A stretch of 64,000 nt of DNA from Devosia sp. Root436 (GTDB lineage: Bacteria; Pseudomonadota; Alphaproteobacteria; Rhizobiales; Devosiaceae). The position numbers were made by a program, and so were the translations under genes. The number at the start of each line of letters is the position of its first letter. Position 1 is the stretch's first letter. The notes below the pieces were generated by a model. It had not been told where the DNA came from. It worked only from the letters and a program-made list of their open reading frames with translations, and made no database searches. The stretch lies in NCBI RefSeq assembly GCF_001426345.1, contig NZ_LMEM01000001.1, positions 396,264-460,263 of the forward strand, given 5' to 3'. Below, piece by piece: positions 38,447 to 47,783 of the stretch.

Positions 38447-40966
38447 CTAGAACAGCCCGCCGCGTCCGGCCTGGGCGTTGATCCAGGTGCCGGTCCTGGG
38501 GTCGTAGACCGGCTGGTCGCTGGGAGCCGGCTGCTGCTGGAAGCCGGGCTGGGTGGTGAAGCCCGAGCCATATTGCTGCTGCATCATCTGCTGGCGCTGG
38601 ATGGCGTCGAAAGCGTTGACGTCCACGCCGATGACCGAGGTCATCAGGTTCGGCCCGGTGCCCGGCTTGAAGGTCTCCTCGATGGCGGCTTCGCCATCGA
38701 AGGCCTTGACGCCGGAATTGGGGTTGATCCAGGCCGTCGTCATGCCCGGTGGCACGACGAACGGGGTCGGCGGCTTGCCTTCGAGGGCTTTCTGCATGAA
38801 TGCGGTAAAGATCGGCGTGGCAAAGGTGCCACCGGTGACCGAAGACCCCATGGAGCGCGGCTGGTCGTAGCCGACATAGACGCCGACGGCGAGCTCGGGC
38901 GTGAAGCCGACGAACCAGGCATCCTTGTAGTCATTGGTGGTGCCGGTCTTGCCGGCCACCGGGCGGTTGAGCACTTTGGCGGCCGTGCCGGTGCCGCGCT
39001 GCACCACGCCTTCCAGCATCGAGGTGACCTGATAGGCGGTCATCGGGTCGAGCACCTGCTCCCTGTTGTCCACGATCAGGGGTTCGCCCTGCCCGGTCCA
39101 GCTATCGGCCTCGCAACCCTGGCACAGGCGCTGGTCATGCTTATAGACGGTGACGCCATAGCGATCCTGGACACGGTCGATCAGCGTCGGCACGATCTTG
39201 CGGCCACCATTGGCAATGGTGGCGTAAGCGGCGGTCATGCGCATGTCGGTGGTTTCGCCCGCGCCGAGCGCCATGGCCAGCACCGGCTGCATGGTGTCGT
39301 AGACGCCGAACATCTTGGCGTATTCGGCCACCAGGGGCATGCCGATATCGCGGGCCAGGCGCACCGTCATGACGTTGCGGCTGCGCTCGATGCCGCGCCG
39401 CAGGGTCTGGGGGCCGTAGAATTCCTGCGCGTAGTTTTCCGGACGCCAGATCGAGCCATCGGCATTGCGGATTTCCACCGGCGCGTCGAGCACCACCGAG
39501 GCCGGCGTATAGCCATTGTCGAGCGCCGCGGCATAGACGATGGGCTTGAACGAGGAACCGGGCTGGCGCAGGGCCTGGGTGGCGCGATTGAACTCGCTCA
39601 GCGAATAGGAGAAGCCGCCGACCATGGCCAGCACGCGCCCTGTGCGCGGGTCCATGGCGACCAGGGCGCCCTCGATCTCGGGCACCTGCTCCAGCGTATA
39701 GATGCCGGTCTTGCCAGCAACCGGGGAGACGTAGACCACATCTCCTACTTTAAGAATATCCTGCAAAGGCTTGGAAACCCACTTGATCTCCGGCCCGGAT
39801 AGCGTGCCCTCGACGCGATCTTCGGCCACGGCGCCGCCGGCGAGGCCGTCCGGCCGCAGGCCGATGCGGGCTTCGTTGCTGCCCATTTCCAGCACCACGG
39901 CGAGCTGCCACTCGGGCACGTCGCCGAGCGGGATGATCTTGGCCACGTCGAGGCCCCAGTCCTCGCCGATCTCGATGCTGGCGACCGGGGTGCGGAAACC
40001 CTTGCCGTGGTCATACGCGATCAGCCCGTCCATCAGGGCCCGGCGGGCATATTCCTGCAGGCGCGGCTCGAGCGTGGTGCGCACCGACAGGCCGCCGCCA
40101 TAGAGTTGGTCCTCGCCATAGAGCTTGGCCAGTTCGCGCCGCACTTCCTCGGTGAAATATTCGGCCGAATAGAGCTGGCTGCCCCCGGCGCGCGGGATGA
40201 CGTTGAGCGGGTCGGCCTTGGCGATCTCGCCCTCTTCCTGCGTCGCGTAGCCATTCTCGACCATGCGGTCGATGACCCAGTTGCGGCGCTCGATGGCGGC
40301 CTGCGGGCGGCGGAACGGGTGGTAGTTGTTGGGCCCCTTGGGGAGCGCGGCGATATAGGCGGCCTCGCTCAGGGTGAGTTCATAGAGTGCCTTGTCGAAA
40401 TAATTCAGGGCCGCCGCGGCCACGCCATAGGAGTTGAGGCCCAGGAATATCTCGTTGAGATAGAGTTCGAGAATACGGTCCTTGGAGAAGGTCGACTCGA
40501 TGCGGATCGCCAGCAGGGCTTCCTGCAGCTTGCGGTCCCAGGTCTGCTCGGAGGTGAGCAGGAAATTCTTGGCCACCTGCTGGGTGATCGAGGAGCCGCC
40601 GCCCTGGATGGCGCTGTTGCCGTCCAGCCGCGCCATGAGGTTGTCGCGCAGGGCGCGGAACACGCCGTCGATGGCGATGCCGCCATGGGAGTAGAAGTCC
40701 TTGTCCTCGGCCGACAGGAAGGCGTGGACGAGCAGCGGCGGCACGGTTTCGATGGGCTGGAAAAGCCGGCGTTCGCGGGCGAATTCGGCCAGCAGCGTAC
40801 CGTCGGCAGCATGGACGCGCGTCGTCACCGGCGGCTGGTAGTCCTTGAGCACGGTATAGTCCGGCAGGCCGGCGGAAACGGTGGTCAGGTAGACCGCCAC
40901 TGCGGCGATGCCGGCCAAGGCGGCGAACATCCCAAAGCCAAAAATCCAGCCGAGCAAGCGCAGCAT
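38447..40966 (-). CDS. mrcA: Penicillin-binding protein 1A
   Basis: An 839-residue bifunctional peptidoglycan synthase. One transmembrane anchor (about 8-30) is followed by a GT51 glycosyltransferase domain with SAEDKDFYSHGG and GGSSITQQVAKN. The transpeptidase domain has SxxK as PGSSFKP, SxN as SRN and KTG as AGKTGTTNDYKD. The C-terminus is Gln/Pro-rich. The central OB-like insert is typical of PBP1A. It lies 139 bases downstream of the amidase gene on the same strand; with amidase and prfB it forms a likely operon. Confidence 0.95.
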   Translation of the reverse strand: MLRLLGWIFGFGMFAALAGIAAVAVYLTTVSAGLPDYTVLKDYQPPVTTRVHAADGTLLAEFARERRLFQPIETVPPLLVHAFLSAEDKDFYSHGGIAIDGVFRALRDNLMARLDGNSAIQGGGSSITQQVAKNFLLTSEQTWDRKLQEALLAIRIESTFSKDRILELYLNEIFLGLNSYGVAAAALNYFDKALYELTLSEAAYIAALPKGPNNYHPFRRPQAAIERRNWVIDRMVENGYATQEEGEIAKADPLNVIPRAGGSQLYSAEYFTEEVRRELAKLYGEDQLYGGGLSVRTTLEPRLQEYARRALMDGLIAYDHGKGFRTPVASIEIGEDWGLDVAKIIPLGDVPEWQLAVVLEMGSNEARIGLRPDGLAGGAVAEDRVEGTLSGPEIKWVSKPLQDILKVGDVVYVSPVAGKTGIYTLEQVPEIEGALVAMDPRTGRVLAMVGGFSYSLSEFNRATQALRQPGSSFKPIVYAAALDNGYTPASVVLDAPVEIRNADGSIWRPENYAQEFYGPQTLRRGIERSRNVMTVRLARDIGMPLVAEYAKMFGVYDTMQPVLAMALGAGETTDMRMTAAYATIANGGRKIVPTLIDRVQDRYGVTVYKHDQRLCQGCEADSWTGQGEPLIVDNREQVLDPMTAYQVTSMLEGVVQRGTGTAAKVLNRPVAGKTGTTNDYKDAWFVGFTPELAVGVYVGYDQPRSMGSSVTGGTFATPIFTAFMQKALEGKPPTPFVVPPGMTTAWINPNSGVKAFDGEAAIEETFKPGTGPNLMTSVIGVDVNAFDAIQRQQMMQQQYGSGFTTQPGFQQQPAPSDQPVYDPRTGTWINAQAGRGGLF

Positions 40967-41105
40967 ATAGTCGTTCTCTCCGAGACGGGCATTCGGCCCG
41001 CCATAGTCATTCCGCGCAGCGGATTGGAAGCAGAATCATAGCAGACGGCAGCCCGAAAGTGGATCACAAGCCCGCAATGGCAGCGCGCGTGGCGCAATTG
41101 TCACA

Positions 41106-42404
41106 TCAGTCCTCGGGGGCGAGGCTGTCGAAATAGGTAGAGACGCCGCGCGCCAATGCGTCGGCCGTGCGGTCCTGCCACGGATCGGCGAGCAGGTTGG
41201 CCATATCGGCGGCGTTGGAGAGGAACCCCAGTTCCACCAGCACCGAAGGCACGTCGGGCGCCTGCAGCACGAAGAAATCGGCCTGCCGCACCGGGAAACG
41301 GCGCAGGGCGACACTGGGTTCGAGCTGGTGGACGATGGCCTGCGCCGCCGTAAATGACTGGTGCCGCATTTCGCGCCGCATCAGGTCGAGCAGGATATCC
41401 ACCACTTCGGGGGCCATCTGCGGCATGGCGAAGCCGGCGATGACGTCGGTCTTGTTCTCGTTGTCGGCCAGGATCTTGTCGAGCACGTCGGTCGCGTTCT
41501 CATCGCGCGTATAGACGCTGGCCCCGCGAATCTCGGGCTGCTGGAAGCTGTCGGCATGGATGGAGATGAAGAGGTCCGCCTTGTTGGTGCGGGCCAGCGC
41601 CACGCGCTCCTCCAGGCGCAGGAAGGTGTCGTCCTCGCGGGTCAGCGCCACATCGAACCGCCCGGAAGCGACCAGCAGGGCCTGCAGGCGCAGTGCGAAG
41701 GCGAGGACGATGTCCTTTTCCTTGATGCCGTCGGCGGTTTCGGCGCCGCTGTCGATGCCGCCATGGCCGGGATCGATGACCACCAGCGGCCGCGTGGCGA
41801 TGGGCAGTTCGGAGCCGCCGGCGGGCGTCGATACATCGGCGACAGGCGCGGCGGCGCTGGATGCTGCGAGGTCGCGCGCCACATTGGCTGCAAATTCCTC
41901 TGCCGTAGCCGGGATCACATCCACCACCAGCCGCGCCGGCTGGTCCTCGAACGGGTCAAGCATATAGGCCTGCTGCACCTGTGCCGGCGCCGACAGGGTC
42001 AAGGTGGTCCGCACGCGATCGGGCGCAGCCTGCTCGACCAGGTATTGGGCAATGCTGCCGCCCTCGCCGGCCGGCTTGCCCGATGGTTCGGGTACCGAGA
42101 AGGTGGCTGCCCGTACGTCGATGGCCAGCCGATCGGGATCGCTGAGCGAAACCAGGGCAAATTCGGTCGGGGCCGCCAGGTCGATCACCAGCCGGGCCCG
42201 CTCCGGGGTGACCGAGACACGGACATCCATCACATTGGGCAGGCCGACCAGCGGGGTGGCCGGAGCGGTTCCGGCAGCGCTTTCCTGTGCCTGCGGCATG
42301 GCCGACAGCAACAATGCCGCAAACAGCGCCGCCAGCAGCGGCAGGACAAGCAGACGAACGGGTTTCAACAAGCGCAGACCGGCCCCAAATTCAGCAGGCG
42401 CCAT
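41106..42404 (-). CDS. amiC: N-acetylmuramoyl-L-alanine amidase, AmiC type
   Basis: A 432-residue periplasmic amidase that separates daughter cell walls. A signal peptide (about 15-40) is followed by an AMIN domain (about 58-165) that targets it to the septum. The catalytic Amidase_3 domain has zinc motifs IDPGHGGIDSGA, SIHADS and VLVELGFLSN. The start at 42404 gives MAPAEFGAGL. Activity in this family usually needs a LytM factor; the M23 protein at 36 kb is a candidate partner only by analogy. Confidence 0.92.
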   Translation of the reverse strand: MAPAEFGAGLRLLKPVRLLVLPLLAALFAALLLSAMPQAQESAAGTAPATPLVGLPNVMDVRVSVTPERARLVIDLAAPTEFALVSLSDPDRLAIDVRAATFSVPEPSGKPAGEGGSIAQYLVEQAAPDRVRTTLTLSAPAQVQQAYMLDPFEDQPARLVVDVIPATAEEFAANVARDLAASSAAAPVADVSTPAGGSELPIATRPLVVIDPGHGGIDSGAETADGIKEKDIVLAFALRLQALLVASGRFDVALTREDDTFLRLEERVALARTNKADLFISIHADSFQQPEIRGASVYTRDENATDVLDKILADNENKTDVIAGFAMPQMAPEVVDILLDLMRREMRHQSFTAAQAIVHQLEPSVALRRFPVRQADFFVLQAPDVPSVLVELGFLSNAADMANLLADPWQDRTADALARGVSTYFDSLAPED

Positions 42405-42717
42405 GTGCCACCCGGATCGGGCGATTCTGCGGCGCGAATGCCCTTATGCGATGATTTGCCGACCGGGCCAAGAAACGGGCGGTGAAATGGTTTGCCCCGG
42501 CCGGTTTTGACTTTCCTGTTGCCATTCGGTCGCAACATCCCTACACGCTAGACGCGAGGCGCATGCTTCCTGCAGAACCAGTTTGCGTCGGCCCAGGGCC
42601 AACGACAGCGGTGCCAGGAAGTGGCCGGCCCAAGGGAACGAAGAGAAATCCCGACGGCTGGTTCAGAAGCGGCAAATCCTGCGCTTCGCTACGAATTTCG
42701 GTCCCACCGGACCGGAC

Positions 42718-42748
42718 GGCTGCCATTCATCCCCGGATGCCGGCAGCC
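42718..42748 (+). promoter_or_regulatory. Strong hairpin in the rne 5' leader
   Basis: GGCTGCC and GGCAGCC form a 7-bp outer stem, and CATCC/GGATG forms an inner stem. It lies 232 bases before the rne start, in a 575-base gene-free gap (42405-42979). RNase E mRNA leaders are known autoregulatory sites in enterobacteria; the role here is inferred. Confidence 0.5.
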
Positions 42749-42979
42749 CAATAGGAAGAGGTCAGATGGCCCGCAGGCGGACAGAACGCGACGCGATCGA
42801 ATTTCCCGATTGCCGTTTTGCCACGCTGCATCTTCCGGCCGTGACCACACATATCGGCGCGCCCAAGGCAGAGCTTCCGCGCGCCACACACCCCAAACCA
42901 TTCGCCTCGCACAGCGCTATGAGAAGGATTCCGGCTTTCCGGCGCCCTCTTGTCGGCGCGCGAGCGCGCGGAGTTCATT

Positions 42980-45613
42980 ATGGCTACCAAGAGAATGCTG
43001 GTGGATGCCATCCACCCGGAAGAAACACGGATTGTCGTCACATCGGGTAACAGGCTCGACGAATTCGACTTCGAATCGGCGACCCGCCGCCAGTTGCGGG
43101 GCAATATCTACCTCGCCAAGGTCACGCGCGTTGAGCCGTCCCTGCAGGCGGCGTTCGTCGAATATGGCGGCAACCGCCACGGCTTCCTCGCCTTCAGCGA
43201 AATCCACCCTGATTATTACCAGATTCCGGTTGCCGACCGCGAAGCCCTGCTGCGCGACGAGGAAGCCGAGGACGACCATCACGACGATGGCGACGAGAAC
43301 ATCTCCCTGCCCGAGGGCGTGACCGAGCCGGACGCCGAAGCCGACCCGCAGGACCACGATGACGACAGCCACATCGAACAGGCGCCGGCCAATGCCGAGC
43401 CGGTGGAATCGATCGGTGGCGCCGATGCGCTCGAGGAAGTGCCGGAGCGTCGCCGTTCCAGCAGCAATCGCCGTCACTACAAGATCCAGGAAGTGATCAA
43501 GCGCCGCCAGGTCATGCTGGTACAGGTGGTCAAGGAGGAGCGCGGCAACAAGGGCGCGGCTCTCACCACCTATCTGTCGCTGGCCGGCCGCTATTCGGTG
43601 CTGATGCCCAATACCGCCCGCGGCGGCGGTATTTCGCGCAAGATCACCAATGCAGCCGACCGCAAGCGGCTCAAGGAAATCACCAGCGATCTCGAAGTGC
43701 CGCAGGGCATGGGCGTGATCCTGCGCACGGCCGGCGCATCGCGCACCAAGGCCGAGGTCAAGCGCGACTTCGAATATCTGATGCGCCTGTGGGAAAGCGT
43801 GCGCTCGCTGACGCTCAAGAGCCAGGCGCCGTGCCTCGTCTATGAGGAAGGCTCGCTGATCAAGCGGACCATTCGCGACCTCTACAACAAGGATATCGAC
43901 GAGGTGTTCGTGGCGGGCGACAGCGCCTATCGCGAGGCCAAGGACTTCATGAAGATGATCATGCCGTCCCACGCCAAGAACGTGAAGCCGTATGTCGAAG
44001 ACCAGCCGCTGTTCAGCAAGTACAATATCGAAGCCCAGCTCGACTCGATGTTCTCGCCGACAGTCACCCTGCCCTCCGGCGGCTATATCGTCATCAACCC
44101 GACCGAAGCGCTGGTTTCCATCGACGTGAATTCGGGCCGCTCCACCAAGGAGCACAATATCGAGGACACCGCGCTCCAGACCAATCTGGAAGCCGCCGAG
44201 GAAGTCAGCCGCCAGCTCCGCCTGCGTGACCTCGCCGGCCTCATCGTCATCGACTTCATCGACATGATGGAGAACCGGAGCAACCGGGCCGTCGAGCGCA
44301 AGCTCAAGGATTGCCTCAAGGACGATCGCGCCCGCATCCAGGTCGGCCGCATCAGCCATTTCGGCCTGATGGAAATGAGCCGCCAGCGCATCCGTTTCGG
44401 CGTGGTGGAAAGCTCCACCCATAAGTGCCCGATCTGCGATGGCACGGGTCTCGTGCGCTCCACCGAATCGCTGGCGTTGATGATCATGCGTCATATCGAG
44501 GATCATGTGCTGCGCCGCCAGGGCCAGTCGATCAATGTGCGCGTGCCGGTGGAAGTCGCGCTCTACATCCTCAACTTCAAGCGCGAGACGCTGACGGCGC
44601 TGGAAATCCGCAACCAGCTGTCGATCACCATCACCGCCGACGGCAAGATGACGGGCAACCAGTTCGCCATTGAAAAGGGCGAGACCCGCGTCATGGCCTA
44701 TGCCGAGCAGCGCGCCACCGAGCATGTCCGCGTCGACAGCGCCGTCATCGATGACGAGGTCGAGGAAGAAGACATCGCCGAGGAAATCGAGGACGAGGAA
44801 GCCGAAGAACGTCCGTCCGCCGCAGCCGAGGGCAGCGAAGGTGAAGGCGGCCGTCGCCGCCGCCGCCGCCGCCGTCGTGGCGGTTCCGAGCGTGGCGAAG
44901 ACAATGGCCAGCGTCCGCAGCAGCAAAGCGCCGCACAGGCGCCTGCCGTGGAAGGCGATGCCGAGGGCAGCGACGAGGATGGTGAAGGCGACGAGGATGA
45001 AAATCCGGCTCGTCCGACCGGCGAAGGCCAATCCGATGGCGAGACGCGCAAGCGCCGCCGCCGCGGCCGTCGTGGCGGTCGCCGCAACCGCCGCGATGGC
45101 GAAGAGGGTGTCGAGAAGGCGCCCTCGCCATCAGGTGAGGGCCTGACGGCAGCCGAGACTTCGGCTGTCGCGGACGAATTGCTGGCCCAGGACGAGATCG
45201 TGGCGGAAGAAACGGCCGTCATTGCCGAGCCGGCACCTGCCGAAAAGCCCAAGCGTACCCGCCGCAAGAAGGTCGAGGAGACCGTTGAGGCGACGCCTGT
45301 TGATGCCGCGCCCGCAGTGGCGCCGGTTGAAGCCGCGGCCCCGGCCGAAGACGAAAAGCCCAAGCGCAAGCCGCGTGCCCGTAAACCCAAGGCGGAAACC
45401 GCCGAAGCCGCGCCGGCCGCGGCGGTCGCCGAGGCGGCTCCCGCCCCGGTCACGGAAGCCAAGGCGGACGCACCCAAGCCGCGCCGTGCCAAGAAGGAAC
45501 TGCCGGCCGAAGGCATCGTGGTGTCGTCGAGCGCAGCCAAGGCGGAAGCCGAAGGCGAGGCCGAGCCCAAGAAGAAGGCCGGCTGGTGGCAGCGCCGCCT
45601 CGGCCTCGGCTAG
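42980..45613 (+). CDS. rne: Ribonuclease E
   Basis: An 877-residue endoribonuclease and degradosome scaffold. The S1 domain (RGNIYLAKVTRVEPSLQAAF) is split by a long acidic insert (about 100-155), typical of Rhizobiales. The DNase I-like catalytic part contains VSIDVNSGRST, and the Zn-link is KCPICDGTG. The C-terminal half is disordered, with Arg-rich RNA-binding blocks and an Ala/Pro/Glu-rich region. It ends in KKAGWWQRRLGLG; a C-terminal GWW motif binds PNPase in Caulobacter. The ATG at 42980 follows GGAG. An intrinsic terminator follows. Confidence 0.95.
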   Translation: MATKRMLVDAIHPEETRIVVTSGNRLDEFDFESATRRQLRGNIYLAKVTRVEPSLQAAFVEYGGNRHGFLAFSEIHPDYYQIPVADREALLRDEEAEDDHHDDGDENISLPEGVTEPDAEADPQDHDDDSHIEQAPANAEPVESIGGADALEEVPERRRSSSNRRHYKIQEVIKRRQVMLVQVVKEERGNKGAALTTYLSLAGRYSVLMPNTARGGGISRKITNAADRKRLKEITSDLEVPQGMGVILRTAGASRTKAEVKRDFEYLMRLWESVRSLTLKSQAPCLVYEEGSLIKRTIRDLYNKDIDEVFVAGDSAYREAKDFMKMIMPSHAKNVKPYVEDQPLFSKYNIEAQLDSMFSPTVTLPSGGYIVINPTEALVSIDVNSGRSTKEHNIEDTALQTNLEAAEEVSRQLRLRDLAGLIVIDFIDMMENRSNRAVERKLKDCLKDDRARIQVGRISHFGLMEMSRQRIRFGVVESSTHKCPICDGTGLVRSTESLALMIMRHIEDHVLRRQGQSINVRVPVEVALYILNFKRETLTALEIRNQLSITITADGKMTGNQFAIEKGETRVMAYAEQRATEHVRVDSAVIDDEVEEEDIAEEIEDEEAEERPSAAAEGSEGEGGRRRRRRRRRGGSERGEDNGQRPQQQSAAQAPAVEGDAEGSDEDGEGDEDENPARPTGEGQSDGETRKRRRRGRRGGRRNRRDGEEGVEKAPSPSGEGLTAAETSAVADELLAQDEIVAEETAVIAEPAPAEKPKRTRRKKVEETVEATPVDAAPAVAPVEAAAPAEDEKPKRKPRARKPKAETAEAAPAAAVAEAAPAPVTEAKADAPKPRRAKKELPAEGIVVSSSAAKAEAEGEAEPKKKAGWWQRRLGLG

Positions 45614-45636
45614 AGCGCGGCGACGTTCTGAAACAA

Positions 45637-45666
45637 CAAAGGCGGCCCGCGGGCCGCCTTTTTATT
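45637..45666 (+). terminator. Intrinsic terminator of rne
   Basis: Stem GGCGGCCC/GGGCCGCC (45641-45658) is followed by TTTTTATTTT, with an A-rich left flank. It lies 24 bases after the rne stop and can serve the convergent gene too. Confidence 0.88.
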
Positions 45667-45674
45667 TTCCGGGG

Positions 45675-46262
45675 TCAGACAGGGCGCGCCTTGACGATCA
45701 ACTGCCGGCGCAGGATCTGCACGCCCATTTCCGGCGTGCGCAGCAGCGTCAGGTTGGTGTGGTCCTGATCGGCGGCCCGCTCGGGATGGTTGTGTCCAGG
45801 CAGGTCCATGCGCCGCCGGTCCGGGCCCAGGTAGCGGCGGGTCTCGATATAGGTATGTTCCTGCCCGATCTGGGCTGCCAGCCGCGTGCTGACGATATGG
45901 CTGTTTTCGGGCAGGCAAATGACGTCGTCGAAGCCCATCTCGATATATTCGAGCATCTCGTCGCCCGGCCCGTCCTGCAGGAACAGCACCACCGGCGCGA
46001 AGCAGATATTGACCGAGCCGGCGTGGCGCACGCGGTCGAGCAATTGCCGCTTGGCGTCCATGCCGATGCCGTAGTGGACGAGAAAGAACAGGATGCGGTG
46101 AATATGCCAGTCATTGCCGCTGAAATCGGCGGAGCCGGAAACCACCCCGAAGCCGACCTTTTCGCCCAGCGAGATCAGGGCGGCGGTATCAGGCTCGTCG
46201 TGGGCGACCACGATAGCGGCGCAGTGGGCGAGGACGCCCGGATCGGCTTCATGGGCCTGCAT
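45675..46262 (-). CDS. Receiver-like protein of unknown function
   Basis: A 195-residue cytosolic protein whose middle resembles a diverged response-regulator receiver: CFAPVVLFLQDG then IEMGFDDVICLPEN, similar to the GADDYLTKP end of a receiver. The phosphoacceptor Asp is not evident, so it may be a pseudo-receiver. The C-terminal segment (RRRMDLPGHNHPERAA) is unlike DNA-binding domains. I chose the ATG at 46262 because ATGGAGG is eight bases upstream; an ATG at 46277 has poor spacing. It converges on rne. Confidence 0.6.
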   Translation of the reverse strand: MQAHEADPGVLAHCAAIVVAHDEPDTAALISLGEKVGFGVVSGSADFSGNDWHIHRILFFLVHYGIGMDAKRQLLDRVRHAGSVNICFAPVVLFLQDGPGDEMLEYIEMGFDDVICLPENSHIVSTRLAAQIGQEHTYIETRRYLGPDRRRMDLPGHNHPERAADQDHTNLTLLRTPEMGVQILRRQLIVKARPV

Positions 46263-46364
46263 GGCGTGGACCTCCATCCTACCAATGCTCCCATAGTATA
46301 ATGGCCGGGCCTTAAGGGCGCCTGCCGCCGATAGATAAATTTGTCGGCATGTGTGGCGGCGCCC

Positions 46365-47510
46365 CTAGCGCAGGAACGCGGCCATCCGCTGCAGCGCCAT
46401 GTCGATGCTGTCGCGCGTGCCCGCATAGGAAAACCGCACATAGCGATTGCCGCCGACGCGGTCGAAGTCGATGCCCGGCGTGGCGGCGACACCGGCTTCG
46501 TCGAGCAGCCTTTCGCAGAACCGCATGGAGTCGTTGGAGAAGCGGGAAATGCCGGCATAGGCATAGAAGGCGCCATCGGCCGGGCTGCCGATATCGAAGC
46601 CCAAGGCGTGCAGACCGTGGTCCAGCAGGCCGCGATTGACCGCATAGGCCGCCTTCTGCTCCTCGGCATAGTCCCGCTCGCCGAGTGCCACGGTGGCGGC
46701 GATCTGGCTCAGGGTCGGTGCCGAGATGAAGAGGTTCTGCTGCAGGATTTCGGCGCGCCGCACCAGCTCGTCCGGCAGCACCATCCAGCCGATGCGCCAG
46801 CCGGTCATGCAGTAATATTTGGAGAAGCTGTTGATGACGATGGCGTCGCGGGTCAGTTCCAGCGCGCTGACCGAGGGGCCGCGATAATCGAGGCCGTGAT
46901 AGATCTCGTCGGAAATCAGCCGCACGCCAAGGCGCCGGCAGGTGGCGACGATATCGGCCAGCCCTGCGCGGTCCACTGCGGCGCCGGTTGGATTGGCGGG
47001 GCTGGCAAACAGCAGGCCTTCGAAACGCTCTGCGGCATGGGCAGCGGCGATAGCGGCGCCGGTCAGCCGCCAGCCATTATCGGCTTCGAGGGGAATTTCC
47101 ACCATGCCGAAGCCGAGGCCCAGCAGCGTATTCACATAGGCCGGATAACCGGGGCGGGTAATGGCGATCCTGGCGCCAGGGCGAAAGGCGGTGTGAAAGG
47201 CGATGATGAAGCCGGCCGACGAGCCCATGGTGGCGAGGATGGAATCGGCATCCACGGCAACGCCGTGCTGATCGGCGTAATAGGCGGCCAGCCCATCACG
47301 CAATTCGGCCAGCCCCTTGGCATTGGTATAGCCCTGTGCCTGTGGCAGGGCTCGCGCCACCGCCTCGATGACCCGCGGCGCCGGGGGCGAGCCGGGCTCG
47401 CCGACCTCGAGGTGACACACAATGCGGCCGGTCGCCTCGATCGCCTTGGCGCGCTTGAGGATTTCCATGGCATGGAAGGGCATCAGGCCATCAGTGGGCT
47501 GTTCGGTCAC
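46365..47510 (-). CDS. Class I/II PLP aminotransferase
   Basis: A 381-residue fold-type I aminotransferase. The PLP lysine is in NSFSKYYCMTGWRIGW, the substrate Arg region in NRYVRFSYAG, and the PLP-contact ASPANPTG is conserved. It resembles aspartate or aromatic aminotransferases of the AspC/AAT-like group, with amino donor unknown. It starts at the ATG at 47510. A family B palindrome lies just upstream, between it and the DsbA-like gene, which runs the other way. Confidence 0.88.
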   Translation of the reverse strand: MTEQPTDGLMPFHAMEILKRAKAIEATGRIVCHLEVGEPGSPPAPRVIEAVARALPQAQGYTNAKGLAELRDGLAAYYADQHGVAVDADSILATMGSSAGFIIAFHTAFRPGARIAITRPGYPAYVNTLLGLGFGMVEIPLEADNGWRLTGAAIAAAHAAERFEGLLFASPANPTGAAVDRAGLADIVATCRRLGVRLISDEIYHGLDYRGPSVSALELTRDAIVINSFSKYYCMTGWRIGWMVLPDELVRRAEILQQNLFISAPTLSQIAATVALGERDYAEEQKAAYAVNRGLLDHGLHALGFDIGSPADGAFYAYAGISRFSNDSMRFCERLLDEAGVAATPGIDFDRVGGNRYVRFSYAGTRDSIDMALQRMAAFLR

Positions 47511-47521
47511 GGGTTCTTCCT

Positions 47522-47647
47522 TACCTCTCCTTTGGGGGAGAGGTCGGCGCGCAGCGCCGGGTGAGGGGGCCTTTTCTTGGCTCGGTGCGTGGGGAAGGCC
47601 CCCTCACCCGACCCAAGAGGGTCGACCTCTCCCCCAAAGGGAGAGGT
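47522..47647. repeat. Family B palindrome, copy 2
   Basis: Complete copy. Left arm CCTCTCCTTTGGGGGAGAGG, body GGCGCGCAGCGCCGGGTGAG, GGGGGCCTTT, loop, AAGGCCCCCTCACCCGAC, CCAAGAGGGTCGACCTCTCC and CCCAAAGGGAGAGG. It lies in the divergent gap between the aminotransferase and DsbA-like genes, so promoters for both must be beside or within it. Confidence 0.9.
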
Positions 47648-47783
47648 GAAGAGGGCCTAGCCGCTTCCGTCCTTGCCCTCAACAACAATTGATGCGGCCG
47701 TCAGTCCCATATTCACTCCCTGGTGCCAAAATGGCGTCGTGTCTGCTAGAAGGCTGGCCGACCATCCAATGGAGCCACACGTC

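Noticed and set aside
42917..45031. 704-codon minus-strand ORF opposite rne
   Set aside because: It is antisense to a clear RNase E gene, and the long open frame follows from high GC and codon bias.
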